Shown: piece after piece, positions 56,695-64,000 of the stretch
Position numbering within the stretch: the first letter of the stretch is position 1
Layout of the letters: each line of letters starts with the position of its first letter
Assembly: GCF_006365315.1 (NCBI RefSeq)
Contig: NZ_CP040968.1
Location: 992,001-1,056,000 of the forward strand
Reading direction: 5' to 3'
Length of the DNA: 64,000 bases
From: Candidatus Methylopumilus universalis
GTDB lineage: Bacteria; Pseudomonadota; Gammaproteobacteria; Burkholderiales; Methylophilaceae
Translations under genes and position numbers: made by a program
Notes under the pieces: model-generated
The model's input: only the letters and a program-made list of their open reading frames with translations
Told to the model about the DNA's origin: nothing
Database searches by the model: none

Positions 56695-57535
56695 CTTTTT
56701 TTATTTTTAAAGCTTCGTCATATAAATAATTTTTGTTGATACTTAATATTTCTACGCCTAATTTCACAGCTGCATTCGTCGGCATATGATTGAGTAATAT
56801 TTTCAATATTCTATGCTGATCTTCGCTCAGTAATTCATTTTTTTCATGATGCATCGGGGATACCAAAATCACAAACTCACCTTTTTGAAAATTACTATCG
56901 CTTTCAATAATCTCTCTAACCTTTGAAACTTCGCCTCGATAAATACTTTCGAATGTTTTGGTGAGTTCTCGCGCCACCACAATATGATGTTTGTCCCCAA
57001 AAAAATCAGCCATATCATTCAAGGTTTTGATGATGCGGTGCGGTGCCTCATAAAAAATTATAGGGCATGTTTGCGTTTGAAGGTTTTCAAACGTCTTAAT
57101 TCTTTGGCTGCTCGACGTCGGTAAAAATCCATAAAAATGAAAGCTTGTATGTTCCATCCCTGAAATTGAATAAGCCGCTGTGACTGCAGAAACGCCTGGA
57201 ATAGGAATAACTTCAAAACCAGCAGCTGCAACCTCTTTGACGATAAGGCCACCAGGGTCGCTGATATTTGGGGTACCTGCATCTGATACCAACGCAATAT
57301 GTTTACCGTCTCTTAAATATTCAATGATTTTTTGTGCGGAAGCTTTTTCGTTATGCTGATGAACTGCAAACTGTTTTTTTTCAATGGAAAAATGAGACAA
57401 AAGGCCTTGGGTATGTCTCGTATCTTCTGAAGCAATGAGATCTACTGATTTGAAAGTTTCTAGCGCTCTATAAGTAATGTCATTTAAATTGCCTATAGGT
57501 GTCGCTACTACATACAATATTCCACTCATCATCAA
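56687..57535 (-). CDS. rsmI: 16S rRNA (cytidine1402-2'-O)-methyltransferase RsmI
   Basis: RsmI methylates the ribose of C1402 in 16S rRNA, the same base as RsmH. The 282-residue tetrapyrrole-methylase fold has LYVVATPIGNLNDITYRALE, SEDTRHTQGLLSH, ALVSDAGTPNISDPG, IPGVSAVTAAYS and FYEAPHRI. Three ATG codons in a row begin the frame (57535, 57532, 57529). None has a clear ribosome site, and the third is as likely as the first. The C-terminal part (about 225-282) is a small helical domain. Confidence 0.95.
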   Translation of the reverse strand: MMMSGILYVVATPIGNLNDITYRALETFKSVDLIASEDTRHTQGLLSHFSIEKKQFAVHQHNEKASAQKIIEYLRDGKHIALVSDAGTPNISDPGGLIVKEVAAAGFEVIPIPGVSAVTAAYSISGMEHTSFHFYGFLPTSSSQRIKTFENLQTQTCPIIFYEAPHRIIKTLNDMADFFGDKHHIVVARELTKTFESIYRGEVSKVREIIESDSNFQKGEFVILVSPMHHEKNELLSEDQHRILKILLNHMPTNAAVKLGVEILSINKNYLYDEALKIKKDD

Positions 57536-57556
57536 CAGCCCAATTATTTTTAAAGC

Positions 57557-57577
57557 ACTTAAAAAGCTCTTTTAAGT
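57557..57577. repeat. 8-bp inverted repeat between rsmI and dolP
   Basis: ACTTAAAA-AGCTC-TTTTAAGT, a perfect 8-bp inverted repeat in the 124-base spacer between divergent genes. A second palindrome, CTCTTTAAAAGAG (57592-57604), lies just before the dolP -10 box. Possible operator sites; AT-rich, so weakly supported. Confidence 0.4.
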
Positions 57578-57605
57578 CGCTTACTCAAGACCTCTTTAAA
57601 AGAGA

Positions 57606-57611
57606 TATAAT
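57606..57611 (+). promoter_or_regulatory. Candidate -10 box of the dolP-like gene
   Basis: A perfect TATAAT about 50 bases before the ATG. The best -35 is TTACTC (57581-57586) at a long 19-base spacing. A strong AGAGGAAACC ribosome site precedes the start codon. Confidence 0.5.
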
Positions 57612-57659
57612 CATTTTGTCACATATAAATGCTAAGTTAATAAAACTTTAGAGGAAACC

Positions 57660-58229
57660 ATGCTTAAACATATCAAATTATTTTTTATTTCATTTGTCTT
57701 GTTGCAACTCTTGGGATGCCCTGCTGCCATTATTGGTGGAGGCGCTATAGGTATGGATACAATGGCTGATCGCAGAACGCCAGGCGTCATTCTTGAAGAT
57801 TCTAATATTGAATTAAAGGCTTTTGCTGGCATTCAAAAACTCCAAGGTGACATTCATACAAATGTCACAAGCTATAACGCACATGTACTTGTATTAGGTC
57901 AGGTGCCGAGCGAGGAAATTAAATCAACCATTACAGCTCAGATTAAAGCGTTAGCTAACGTCAAATCGGTGATGAATGAGCTCACGATTGAGCCTGTGAA
58001 TTCTTTATCAGCAAGAGCGGAAGATACTTTAATTACATCCAGTGTGAAGGCCCGATTTTTCAAAGAAAATAAGGTTTCACCTTTTTACGTCAAAGTCATA
58101 ACTGAAAATAAGGTGGTCTATCTTATGGGTCTTTTGAACGAAAAAGAGGCCAAAGAAGCTGAAGAGATTGCGAAAAATACAAATAAAGTTATAAAAGTAG
58201 TGAAGCTTTTTGAATATATAAAAAATTAA
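57660..58229 (+). CDS. BON-domain lipoprotein (DolP/YraP-like)
   Basis: A 189-residue lipoprotein. The signal is LKHIKLFFISFVLLQLLGC with lipobox LLGC (Cys about 20), then GGGAIGMDTMADRRTPGVILEDSNIE, which is typical of DolP. Two BON domains follow (about 48-115 and 120-189), each with the HVLVLGQV or VVYLMGLL strand and glycine. DolP sits in the outer membrane, binds anionic lipid and supports envelope integrity and BAM function. In many relatives it lies near rsmI with yraN and diaA; those two genes are missing between rsmI and this gene here. Confidence 0.87.
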   Translation: MLKHIKLFFISFVLLQLLGCPAAIIGGGAIGMDTMADRRTPGVILEDSNIELKAFAGIQKLQGDIHTNVTSYNAHVLVLGQVPSEEIKSTITAQIKALANVKSVMNELTIEPVNSLSARAEDTLITSSVKARFFKENKVSPFYVKVITENKVVYLMGLLNEKEAKEAEEIAKNTNKVIKVVKLFEYIKN

Positions 58230-58313
58230 GCAAAAAATTTCTGTCTTAAGTCTTTGAAAATAAAAGACTATTAAATAGCCTAAGACTATTCTATGCCAGG
58301 CCTTACGCGCCAT

Positions 58314-58341
58314 TTGATTTAATTAAAGATGTTGTTATAAT
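58314..58341 (+). promoter_or_regulatory. Candidate promoter of trxA-rho
   Basis: TTGATT (58314-58319), a 16-base spacer and a perfect TATAAT (58336-58341) with an extended TG (58333-58334). About 100 bases of leader separate it from trxA. The rest of the 219-base spacer after the dolP-like gene holds only nested short repeats (AAGACTATT twice). Confidence 0.65.
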
Positions 58342-58448
58342 GTTTTTCATAAGTTTTTTCAAAAAATTCAAGTTAGTTCTAAATCCCAAAATAAATTGCC
58401 CGTAACGCTAGCTAGCTTAATTACAGAATTAATCCATTAAAGGTCATC

Positions 58449-58775
58449 ATGAGCAAAAATATTATCCATTTGTCAGACGCAACATTCGAAACTGAAGTGC
58501 TTCAATCTACCCTTCCTGTTCTAGTTGACTACTGGGCAGAGTGGTGTGGTCCTTGCAAAATGATTGCACCTATTCTTGATGAAATATGCAAAGACTACGA
58601 TGGTAAGTTAAAAATTGCTAAACTTAATATCGATGAAAATGCACAAACCCCAGCTAAGTTTGGCATCAGAGGCATTCCTACTTTAATGATTTTTAAAAAT
58701 GGCAATGTCGAAGCGACTAAAGTTGGCGCCTTATCAAAATCCCAATTAACAACATTTATCGATAGCAATATCTAA
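58449..58775 (+). CDS. trxA: Thioredoxin 1
   Basis: TrxA is the general cytoplasmic disulfide reductant. The 108-residue protein has the active site [13 protein letters not shown] (Cys33, Cys36), the buried Asp27 in LVDYW, and the cis-Pro in [14 protein letters not shown], all as in E. coli. A leader of about 100 bases precedes it. rho follows 58 bases downstream, the conserved trxA-rho order of proteobacteria. Confidence 0.98.
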   Translation: MSKNIIHLSDATFETEVLQSTLPVLVDYWAEWCGPCKMIAPILDEICKDYDGKLKIAKLNIDENAQTPAKFGIRGIPTLMIFKNGNVEATKVGALSKSQLTTFIDSNI

Positions 58776-58833
58776 AGCTTACCTCTCTCTTTAAAACCCC
58801 CCCCAACGTAAGACTAATCGGAAACCCCCAAAC
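58776..58833 (+). promoter_or_regulatory. C-rich, G-poor leader before rho (rut-like)
   Basis: The 58 bases between trxA and rho hold 23 C and only 5 G, including a run of eight C (58797-58804) and CCCCC just before the ATG. There is no Shine-Dalgarno sequence. Rho binds C-rich, G-poor RNA, and rho is known to control itself by early termination in E. coli, so this is a candidate autoregulatory rut site. Confidence 0.5.
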
Positions 58834-60093
58834 ATGCATTTATCTGAATTAAAACACCTCCCCATTGCACAACTTGTAGAAATGGCGATCACGGACGAAA
58901 TCGAAAATGCGAGTCGCATGAGAAAGCAAGATTTAATCTTTGCAATCCTAAAAAACAAAGCAAAAAAGGGAGATAGTATTTACGGGGATGGCACTTTAGA
59001 AGTATTGCAAGATGGGTTTGGATTCTTAAGATCACCCGACACATCTTACTTGGCAGGTCCTGATGATATTTATGTATCGCCTTCACAAATCCGTCGCTTC
59101 AATCTTCATACAGGAGACACCATTCAAGGTGAAATTAGAACACCTAAAGATGGAGAGCGTTACTTCGCACTTGTAAAAGTAGATGAAGTTAACAATGAAG
59201 CGCCAGAAAATACAAAAAATAAAATTCTTTTTGAAAACTTAACGCCCCTATTTCCAACTATACCTCTCACGCTTGAAAGAGATATTAACGGTGAGGAAAA
59301 TATTACAAGTCGCGTGATTGATATGATTGCGCCGATTGGTAAAGGTCAACGTGGCTTGATTGTAGCGAGTCCTAAAAGTGGTAAGACTGTCATGATGCAA
59401 AATATCGCACATGCCATCACATCAAATCATCCTGACGTATCTTTAATTGTGCTTCTAATTGATGAGAGGCCAGAAGAAGTGACTGAAATGACGAGGTCTG
59501 TAAAAGGTGAAGTTGTTGCGTCAACATTCGACGAACCTGCAACACGTCACGTTCAAGTAGCTGAAATGGTTCTTGAAAAAGCGAAGCGTCTTGTTGAACA
59601 CAAAAAAGACGTAGTGATCCTCTTGGATTCCATTACGCGATTGGCAAGAGCTTACAACACAGTCATCCCTTCATCCGGTAAAGTGCTTACCGGCGGTGTC
59701 GATGCCAATGCGCTTCAAAAACCAAAACGTTTCTTTGGGGCAGCCCGTAATATTGAAGAAGGTGGCTCGCTCACAATCCTTGCAACCGCTTTGATTGATA
59801 CAGGCTCACGCATGGATGATGTGATTTACGAAGAATTCAAAGGTACCGGTAATATGGAAATTCATCTTGATCGTAAAATGGCTGAAAAACGACTCTACCC
59901 AGCAATTAATGTAAATAAATCAGGTACTCGTAAGGAAGAACTTCTTATCCCTAAAGATAATTTACAAAAAATATGGGTACTTAGAAAACTTCTCCACCCT
60001 ATGGATGACTTGGAAGCGATGGAATTTTTGCTAGACAAGATTAAAGCCACTAAAAATAATAACGACTTCTTTGACAGTATGCGAAGGGGTTAA
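58834..60093 (+). CDS. rho: Transcription termination factor Rho
   Basis: Rho is the hexameric RNA helicase that ends transcription at unstructured C-rich RNA. The 419-residue protein matches E. coli in length. It has an N-terminal helical part ([17 protein letters not shown]) and the OSB/cold-shock RNA site [22 protein letters not shown]. The ATP loop is [12 protein letters not shown], Walker B is [16 protein letters not shown], the Q-loop is [23 protein letters not shown], and the R-loop follows. All motifs are intact. The start has no ribosome site and follows the C-rich leader. Confidence 0.98.
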   Translation: MHLSELKHLPIAQLVEMAITDEIENASRMRKQDLIFAILKNKAKKGDSIYGDGTLEVLQDGFGFLRSPDTSYLAGPDDIYVSPSQIRRFNLHTGDTIQGEIRTPKDGERYFALVKVDEVNNEAPENTKNKILFENLTPLFPTIPLTLERDINGEENITSRVIDMIAPIGKGQRGLIVASPKSGKTVMMQNIAHAITSNHPDVSLIVLLIDERPEEVTEMTRSVKGEVVASTFDEPATRHVQVAEMVLEKAKRLVEHKKDVVILLDSITRLARAYNTVIPSSGKVLTGGVDANALQKPKRFFGAARNIEEGGSLTILATALIDTGSRMDDVIYEEFKGTGNMEIHLDRKMAEKRLYPAINVNKSGTRKEELLIPKDNLQKIWVLRKLLHPMDDLEAMEFLLDKIKATKNNNDFFDSMRRG

Positions 60094-60106
60094 GACGTAA
60101 AATTGA

Positions 60107-60135
60107 TTGATTTTTGGTCCTAAATCATTGATAAT
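60107..60135 (+). promoter_or_regulatory. Candidate promoter of rpmE
   Basis: TTGATT (60107-60112), a 17-base spacer and GATAAT (60130-60135), 32 bases before the rpmE start, in the 73-base spacer after rho. Confidence 0.55.
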
Positions 60136-60166
60136 GCGGATCTATTGAACTAAAGTTGGAAAAATT

Positions 60167-60367
60167 ATGAAAGCTGATACACACCCAAATTACGCTGAAA
60201 TTAATATCACATGTAGCTGTGGTAATAAGTTCAAAACACAATCAACAGTTGGAAAAGATATGAACATTGAAGTTTGCTCACAATGTCATCCTTTCTATAC
60301 AGGTAAACAAAAGATTTTAGATACTGCAGGCCGTGTTGAGAAATTCAAACAAAAATATGGCATGTAA
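60167..60367 (+). CDS. rpmE: 50S ribosomal protein bL31, zinc type
   Basis: bL31 binds the large subunit and bridges to the small subunit head. The 66-residue protein keeps all four zinc cysteines (Cys16, Cys18, Cys37, Cys40) in TCSCG and [13 protein letters not shown], so it is the C+ form, which in other bacteria is the main paralogue under zinc-replete growth. No zinc-independent copy is in this window. It has its own likely promoter and a strong terminator, so it is a single-gene unit. Confidence 0.98.
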   Translation: MKADTHPNYAEINITCSCGNKFKTQSTVGKDMNIEVCSQCHPFYTGKQKILDTAGRVEKFKQKYGM

Positions 60368-60384
60368 GACATTATCCTTATATC

Positions 60385-60413
60385 AAAAGGCAGCATAGGC
60401 TGCCTTTTTTTTT
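60385..60413 (+). terminator. Intrinsic terminator of rpmE
   Basis: AAAAGGCAGC-ATAG-GCTGCCTTTTTTTTT, a GC-rich stem and a run of nine T. The ATG of the next gene lies only 5 bases after the T run. Confidence 0.92.
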
Positions 60414-60417
60414 AAAT

Positions 60418-62049
60418 ATGCGATTTCAACTCGAGCACGATTGGCAAGATAATATGGCTACCCCTCGCAGCCGATTAGGTGAGCGGGCCAAAATCCATTC
60501 CTTTGTCGTTTTATGTATTATTTGGGTATTTGCAGGACTTTTTGGTCATGCGCCCTGGAAAGGCTATGAGACGCAAAGTATCAGTGCGATTCATGCGGTA
60601 CTGAATGGTCATATATTAGCGCCAATGGCTGCCAGTGAAGACATACTTATCAATCCACCCCTTTACTATTGGACAGGGGCCATCCTTGGCAAACTTCTCA
60701 CACCCTTAATATCACTTCATGACGCGAGCAGAATGATTAATGCCTTGTGGATGGGTCTTACCATTTTAATGATAGGTATGTTGAATCGAGAGTTATGGGG
60801 TACCGGCTTTGGAAGACAAGCGGCTCTGATTTTTATAGGTTCAGTAGGTCTCATATTTAATGTGCATACGCTTATGCCTGGTATTGCCACATTAACAGGT
60901 CTTACCATGGCATTTTATGGTTTGGCTCTTTCTAAAAGACGCCCTTTTAGATCCGCCCTACTTTTAGGCTTTGGTTTAGGCATAAGTTTCTTATCAGGTG
61001 GGATCATGCCACTTCTTATTCTTATACTTTCAAGCCTTCTCTTACCTATGCTTTTTCAAGTATGGCGAACACGTCGTTATGCTCTAGTTCTCAGTTTAAG
61101 TCTTCTTGTGAGTCTACCCTTTCTAATAGTATGGCCAGTACTTCTATGGTGGTATCAACACGACATATTTATGAGATGGATTAATCATTTCCAATTATTT
61201 CAAACACAAAATTATATTTTTTATATCAAAAATCTTTCCTGGTTTGCTTGGCCAGCGCTCCCTCTTGCAGTCTGGGGCCTGTGGAAATTCAGAAGCAAGA
61301 TATGGTCTCAAACTAAATTTCAATTACCAATTATCTTTTTTGTATCTGCATTAATTCTTACTTCTTCTTATGCAACAAAGAACCAAGCTTTCCTAATGCC
61401 GTTTCTAATTCCACTATCAACAATTGCAGCGGGTAGTATTGAAAATTTAAGAAGAGGTGCTGCAAGCGCACTTAACTGGTTTGGCATCATTTTATTTTCG
61501 ACCATTATTTTTCTCATCTGGCTTGGATGGAATGCCATGCTCACAGGCTTCCCAAAAAAAACATACGAGCGTATGCAATTTTTAGCACAAACTAATGAAT
61601 CACATTTCAATATTTTTATTTTAACCATTGCGATACTTTTGACGCTAGTTTGGATTTTTTCTTTGGTAAAAACAAGAATTACAAATCGTTCATGTACGAC
61701 AAATTGGTCTATTGGCCTCACAGTGAGTTGGGCACTCCTGATGGCTTTATGGCTTCCATGGATTAATCATAAGAAAGATTTTAGTCCGCTTTTTTTATCC
61801 ATGGGAAAAGTGATGCAAGATAAAGCTTGTCTCACGACTCACAACATTAATAACGCACAAATTGATTTGATTGATTATTATTTAAATATAAAGGCTAGCA
61901 GAGAAGGTGATCGAAGTAATTGCAATTACTTACTTATTTACCAATTACACAAAAAAGATCTTCCACCGATTAGTGAAAATTGGAAACTAGTATGGAATGA
62001 AAAACAACCAGGCGATAAAAATAATTACAAATTATTTTATAAAGAATAA
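60418..62049 (+). CDS. GT39/ArnT-like membrane glycosyltransferase
   Basis: A 543-residue membrane protein with about eleven helices and a C-terminal soluble part (about 460-543). The first outer loop reads HAPWKGYETQSISAIHAVLNG and then INPPLYYWTGAILGK, the pattern of the ArnT/PMT family that moves sugars from a polyprenyl carrier onto lipid A or proteins. The usual acidic pair of that loop (DE) is YE here. The start is uncertain: the first ATG (60418) falls 5 bases after a terminator T run without a ribosome site, and an ATG at 60454 (MATPRSRLGERAKI) is a good alternative. Substrate unknown. Confidence 0.72.
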   Translation: MRFQLEHDWQDNMATPRSRLGERAKIHSFVVLCIIWVFAGLFGHAPWKGYETQSISAIHAVLNGHILAPMAASEDILINPPLYYWTGAILGKLLTPLISLHDASRMINALWMGLTILMIGMLNRELWGTGFGRQAALIFIGSVGLIFNVHTLMPGIATLTGLTMAFYGLALSKRRPFRSALLLGFGLGISFLSGGIMPLLILILSSLLLPMLFQVWRTRRYALVLSLSLLVSLPFLIVWPVLLWWYQHDIFMRWINHFQLFQTQNYIFYIKNLSWFAWPALPLAVWGLWKFRSKIWSQTKFQLPIIFFVSALILTSSYATKNQAFLMPFLIPLSTIAAGSIENLRRGAASALNWFGIILFSTIIFLIWLGWNAMLTGFPKKTYERMQFLAQTNESHFNIFILTIAILLTLVWIFSLVKTRITNRSCTTNWSIGLTVSWALLMALWLPWINHKKDFSPLFLSMGKVMQDKACLTTHNINNAQIDLIDYYLNIKASREGDRSNCNYLLIYQLHKKDLPPISENWKLVWNEKQPGDKNNYKLFYKE

Positions 62050-62053
62050 ATAC

Positions 62054-62266
62054 TCAAAGATGCTTTTGGATTGCATCAATCACAATTACTTCTAAACCTT
62101 TTCCTGCATTTTTTGCAACATGCTCTTTAATTTGATTGCGCATAGGTGGCGCCCAGAATTTTGTTAAATGATTTGCAATTTCTTCTTTCGCTTTTTCCTG
62201 ATCTGGGTAAGATTTAAAAAAAGAACCGATTTGATTGGCCATCGTGATAAGTTGATCAATGTTCAT
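62054..62266 (-). CDS. fdsD: Formate dehydrogenase delta subunit
   Basis: FdsD is a small subunit of the cytoplasmic, NAD-dependent molybdenum formate dehydrogenase (FdsABG). It is needed for assembly or stability. The 70-residue protein has the family core LITMANQIGSFFKSYPDQEKAKEEIANHLTKFWAPPMRNQI (IGxFF...A...I..H...FWxPxMR). It starts 2 bases after fdhD and ends the cluster; the convergent GT39-like gene stops 4 bases away. Confidence 0.93.
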   Translation of the reverse strand: MNIDQLITMANQIGSFFKSYPDQEKAKEEIANHLTKFWAPPMRNQIKEHVAKNAGKGLEVIVIDAIQKHL

Positions 62267-62268
62267 AA

Positions 62269-63087
62269 TTAATTTTTTGTAACTCTTTCAGTAAAAGTAT
62301 AAATCACATATTGAGGGGCTCTTGCAAAGCCAATCAAACATAGTCCATATTTTAACGCAGATCGAATTGCAAGTCCCGTGGGCGCTGATATTGCAATCAG
62401 CGTTGATGCACCTAGCATCACTGTTTTTTGAACCATCTCATAACTTGCTCGACTTGTAGTAATTACAAAACCTTTGCCATTAAAGCCTTTTTTTTGAAGG
62501 GCACCAATTAATTTATCCAAAGCATTATGTCGACCCACATCTTCGCGGACTAACTGAATTTCTCCTTGTTCATTTGCCCATGCGCATGCATGTGTAGCAC
62601 CTGTTTTCTTTTGGAGTGATTGCGTTGTATGAAGTGCCTCGAGTGCTTTTATAATCGCAGTCTCTTTAATTGAAAAAGTGATATCTATCTTTTTTTCTGG
62701 CAATCTTAAAGCTTGATCTAAGTTTTCAGCCCCACATAAACCGCAACCAGTTCGGCCAAGAAGATTTCTACGTTTATCTTTTAATGATTGAAAACGAGCT
62801 GATGCAATTTCAATTTGAAGTTCAATACCTTTCGGCTGATGAATAATTTCAATTCCATAAATATCGCTTTTATTTTCAATAATACCTTCTGAAAAAGAAA
62901 ATCCTAGAGCAAAATCTTCAAGGTCTGAGGGGGAGGCTAACATAACTGCATGTGATATGCCGTTATAGACAAATGCAATTGGCACTTCTTCTGCAATGTC
63001 ATCTTTTTCAACTGTTTTTGAATTACTTTTTAAAACTTCATAAGTCTTAAAACTATGTTCTGTGTCAATAAAAAGGTCTTGTGCCAC
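62269..63087 (-). CDS. fdhD: Sulfurtransferase FdhD (formate dehydrogenase maturation)
   Basis: FdhD passes sulfur from IscS to the molybdenum cofactor, which formate dehydrogenase needs for activity. The 272-residue protein has VASPSDLEDFALGFSFSEGII-like segments, the reactive loop GRTGCGLCGAENL (Cys115, Cys118), HACAWANEQG, REDVGRHNALDKLIGAL, and TTSRASYEMVQK. It lies between fdsA and fdsD, 9 and 2 bases away, so the maturation factor is made together with the enzyme. Confidence 0.96.
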   Translation of the reverse strand: MAQDLFIDTEHSFKTYEVLKSNSKTVEKDDIAEEVPIAFVYNGISHAVMLASPSDLEDFALGFSFSEGIIENKSDIYGIEIIHQPKGIELQIEIASARFQSLKDKRRNLLGRTGCGLCGAENLDQALRLPEKKIDITFSIKETAIIKALEALHTTQSLQKKTGATHACAWANEQGEIQLVREDVGRHNALDKLIGALQKKGFNGKGFVITTSRASYEMVQKTVMLGASTLIAISAPTGLAIRSALKYGLCLIGFARAPQYVIYTFTERVTKN

Positions 63088-63096
63088 TTGTTAAAT

Positions 63097-64000
63097 TTAA
63101 TGAATTTTTAATTCTTTAGATTTACCTGCAAATTCAATTTGTTCTTCACTAAAATGTTGGTATTGCTTCTGCCAATCAGATAATTGTGTCACTTTATTTA
63201 CCTGCACAGCTGTTACTTTAAATTCAGGGCAGTTTGTTGCCCAATCTGAATTATCAGTCGTGATCACATTAGCACCTGATTCGGGATGATGGAATGTGGT
63301 ATAAATCACACCAGGTTGAACTCGCTCTGTAATTTGAGCCCTTAATACAGTCTCACCTGATCGACTCACAATACCAACCCAATCACCTGATTGAATACCT
63401 CTTTCTTCAGCGTCATGAGGGTGAATCTCAACTAAATCTTCTTCATGCCACGCTACATTCTTCGTTCTTCTAGTCTGTGCACCCACATTGTACTGAGAAA
63501 GTATTCTTCCCGTCGTTAGGATTAGTGGGTATTTCTGAGTCACTTTTTCTGAAGTAGGCACATATTCAGTAATAATAAATTTACCTTTGCCGCGCACGAA
63601 TTCATCAATATGCATTGTCGGTGTGCCAAGAGGATGTTCATCATTGCAAGGCCATTGAATACTTCCTAATTCATCTAGCTTCTTATAACTTACACCTCTA
63701 AATGTTGGTGTGAGTCTTGCAATCTCATCCATGATGTCTGATGCATGGCTATAGTCCATTTTGTAACCTAAGGCATTAGAAAGCATCTGTGTGATCTCCC
63801 AATCTTCGTATCCATTTTTAGGAGGCATTACTTTTCTCACTCTAGAAATACGTCTTTCTGCATTTGTAAATGTGCCGTTCTTTTCTAAGAATGAAGAGCC
63901 TGGCAAAAATACATGCGCATACATGGCGGTTTCATTTAAAAATAAATCTTGCACAATCACGCACTCCATCGACTCCAATGCATGCGTTACATGTTGTGTA
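63097..64000 (-). CDS. fdsA: NAD-dependent formate dehydrogenase alpha subunit, C-terminal part (5' end outside window)
   Basis: FdsA is the molybdenum/iron-sulfur subunit that oxidises formate to CO2. The frame is open to base 64000, so this is the last third. It has VIVQDLFLNETAMYAHVFLPGSSFLEKNGTFTNAERRISRVRK (molybdopterin-oxidoreductase domain). Then comes the molydopterin dinucleotide-binding C-domain: LILTTGRILSQYNVGAQTRRT, VEIHPHDAEERGI, GDWVGIVSRSGE and TTFHHPESGANVIT. The N-terminal ferredoxin-like domains and the Mo ligand Cys lie outside. fdsG and fdsB are expected upstream. Confidence 0.95.
   Translation of the reverse strand, partial: TQHVTHALESMECVIVQDLFLNETAMYAHVFLPGSSFLEKNGTFTNAERRISRVRKVMPPKNGYEDWEITQMLSNALGYKMDYSHASDIMDEIARLTPTFRGVSYKKLDELGSIQWPCNDEHPLGTPTMHIDEFVRGKGKFIITEYVPTSEKVTQKYPLILTTGRILSQYNVGAQTRRTKNVAWHEEDLVEIHPHDAEERGIQSGDWVGIVSRSGETVLRAQITERVQPGVIYTTFHHPESGANVITTDNSDWATNCPEFKVTAVQVNKVTQLSDWQKQYQHFSEEQIEFAGKSKELKIH

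Noticed and set aside
58408-58417. GCTAGCTAGC palindrome in the trxA leader
   Set aside because: Short, low-information palindrome with no repeat elsewhere that I noticed and no clear relation to promoter or ribosome site.
63976-63978. TTG at 63978 as start of a 293-residue protein
   Set aside because: The FdsA frame runs on to the window edge without a stop (THALESMECVIVQ), so this is an internal codon.

Overview
The window looks like a piece of a compact, AT-rich proteobacterial chromosome. I favour a streamlined betaproteobacterium of the Methylophilaceae type (freshwater or marine methylotrophs such as the Methylopumilus/OM43 group). This is inference from gene content and order: rnfABCDGE-nth, an mra/dcw cluster ending ftsZ-lpxC, tkt-gap-pgk, an NAD-dependent formate dehydrogenase (fds) cluster, a membrane pyrophosphatase, very short spacers and convergent genes that share stop codons. 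No rRNA, tRNA, CRISPR array, insertion sequence or prophage was seen.

Layout. 1-5415 (+): end of secD, secF, a CorC-like membrane protein, clpS-clpA. 5412-7027 (-): a glutathione-transferase-like gene and pyrD. 7074-8446 (+): a ribosomal-oxygenase (JmjC) gene and a 43-residue lipoprotein. 8500-11425 (-): dapA-bamC-MBL hydrolase. 11664-17257 (+): rnfABCDGE-nth. 17254-21043 (-): M23 peptidase, secA and a tiny DUF1289 gene. 21086-24443 (+): dciA-like, tauE-like and hppA. 24498-30387 (-): a thioredoxin-fold gene, tkt, gap, pgk, purC. 30431-34332 (+): rsmE, an HTH-argA fusion, argB, a HAD nucleotidase. 34329-54732 (-): mraZ, rsmH, ftsL, ftsI, murE, murF, mraY, murD, ftsW, murG, murC, murB, ddl, ftsQ, ftsA, ftsZ, lpxC, a 53-residue membrane protein, an NDUFA9-like gene and cca. 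54941-55227 (-): RNase P RNA. 55415-55646 (+): a frameshifted HTH gene. 55657-57535 (-): rsmI-pyrC. 57660-62049 (+): dolP-like, trxA, rho, rpmE and a GT39-like transferase. 62054-64000 (-): fdsA (partial), fdhD, fdsD.

How the genes work together: most of the window is housekeeping (protein export, peptidoglycan synthesis and division, lipid A commitment, proteolysis, RNA processing). The metabolic part fits a C1 user: formate oxidation to CO2 with NADH, Rnf linking NADH/ferredoxin to an ion gradient, a K+-independent H+-pyrophosphatase recovering pyrophosphate energy, and transketolase with lower glycolysis.

The most unusual items are: (1) an XRE-type DNA-binding domain fused in frame to N-acetylglutamate synthase, just upstream of argB, with an inverted repeat over its likely -10 box; (2) an HTH gene interrupted at a run of ten A and flanked by a 12-bp inverted repeat; (3) a shortened RNase P RNA that seems to lack helices P12-P14; (4) a C-rich, G-poor leader before rho; (5) a 53-residue membrane protein coupled to lpxC. 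No wholly new multi-gene system is evident; the HTH-ArgA fusion is the best candidate for an undescribed regulatory arrangement.
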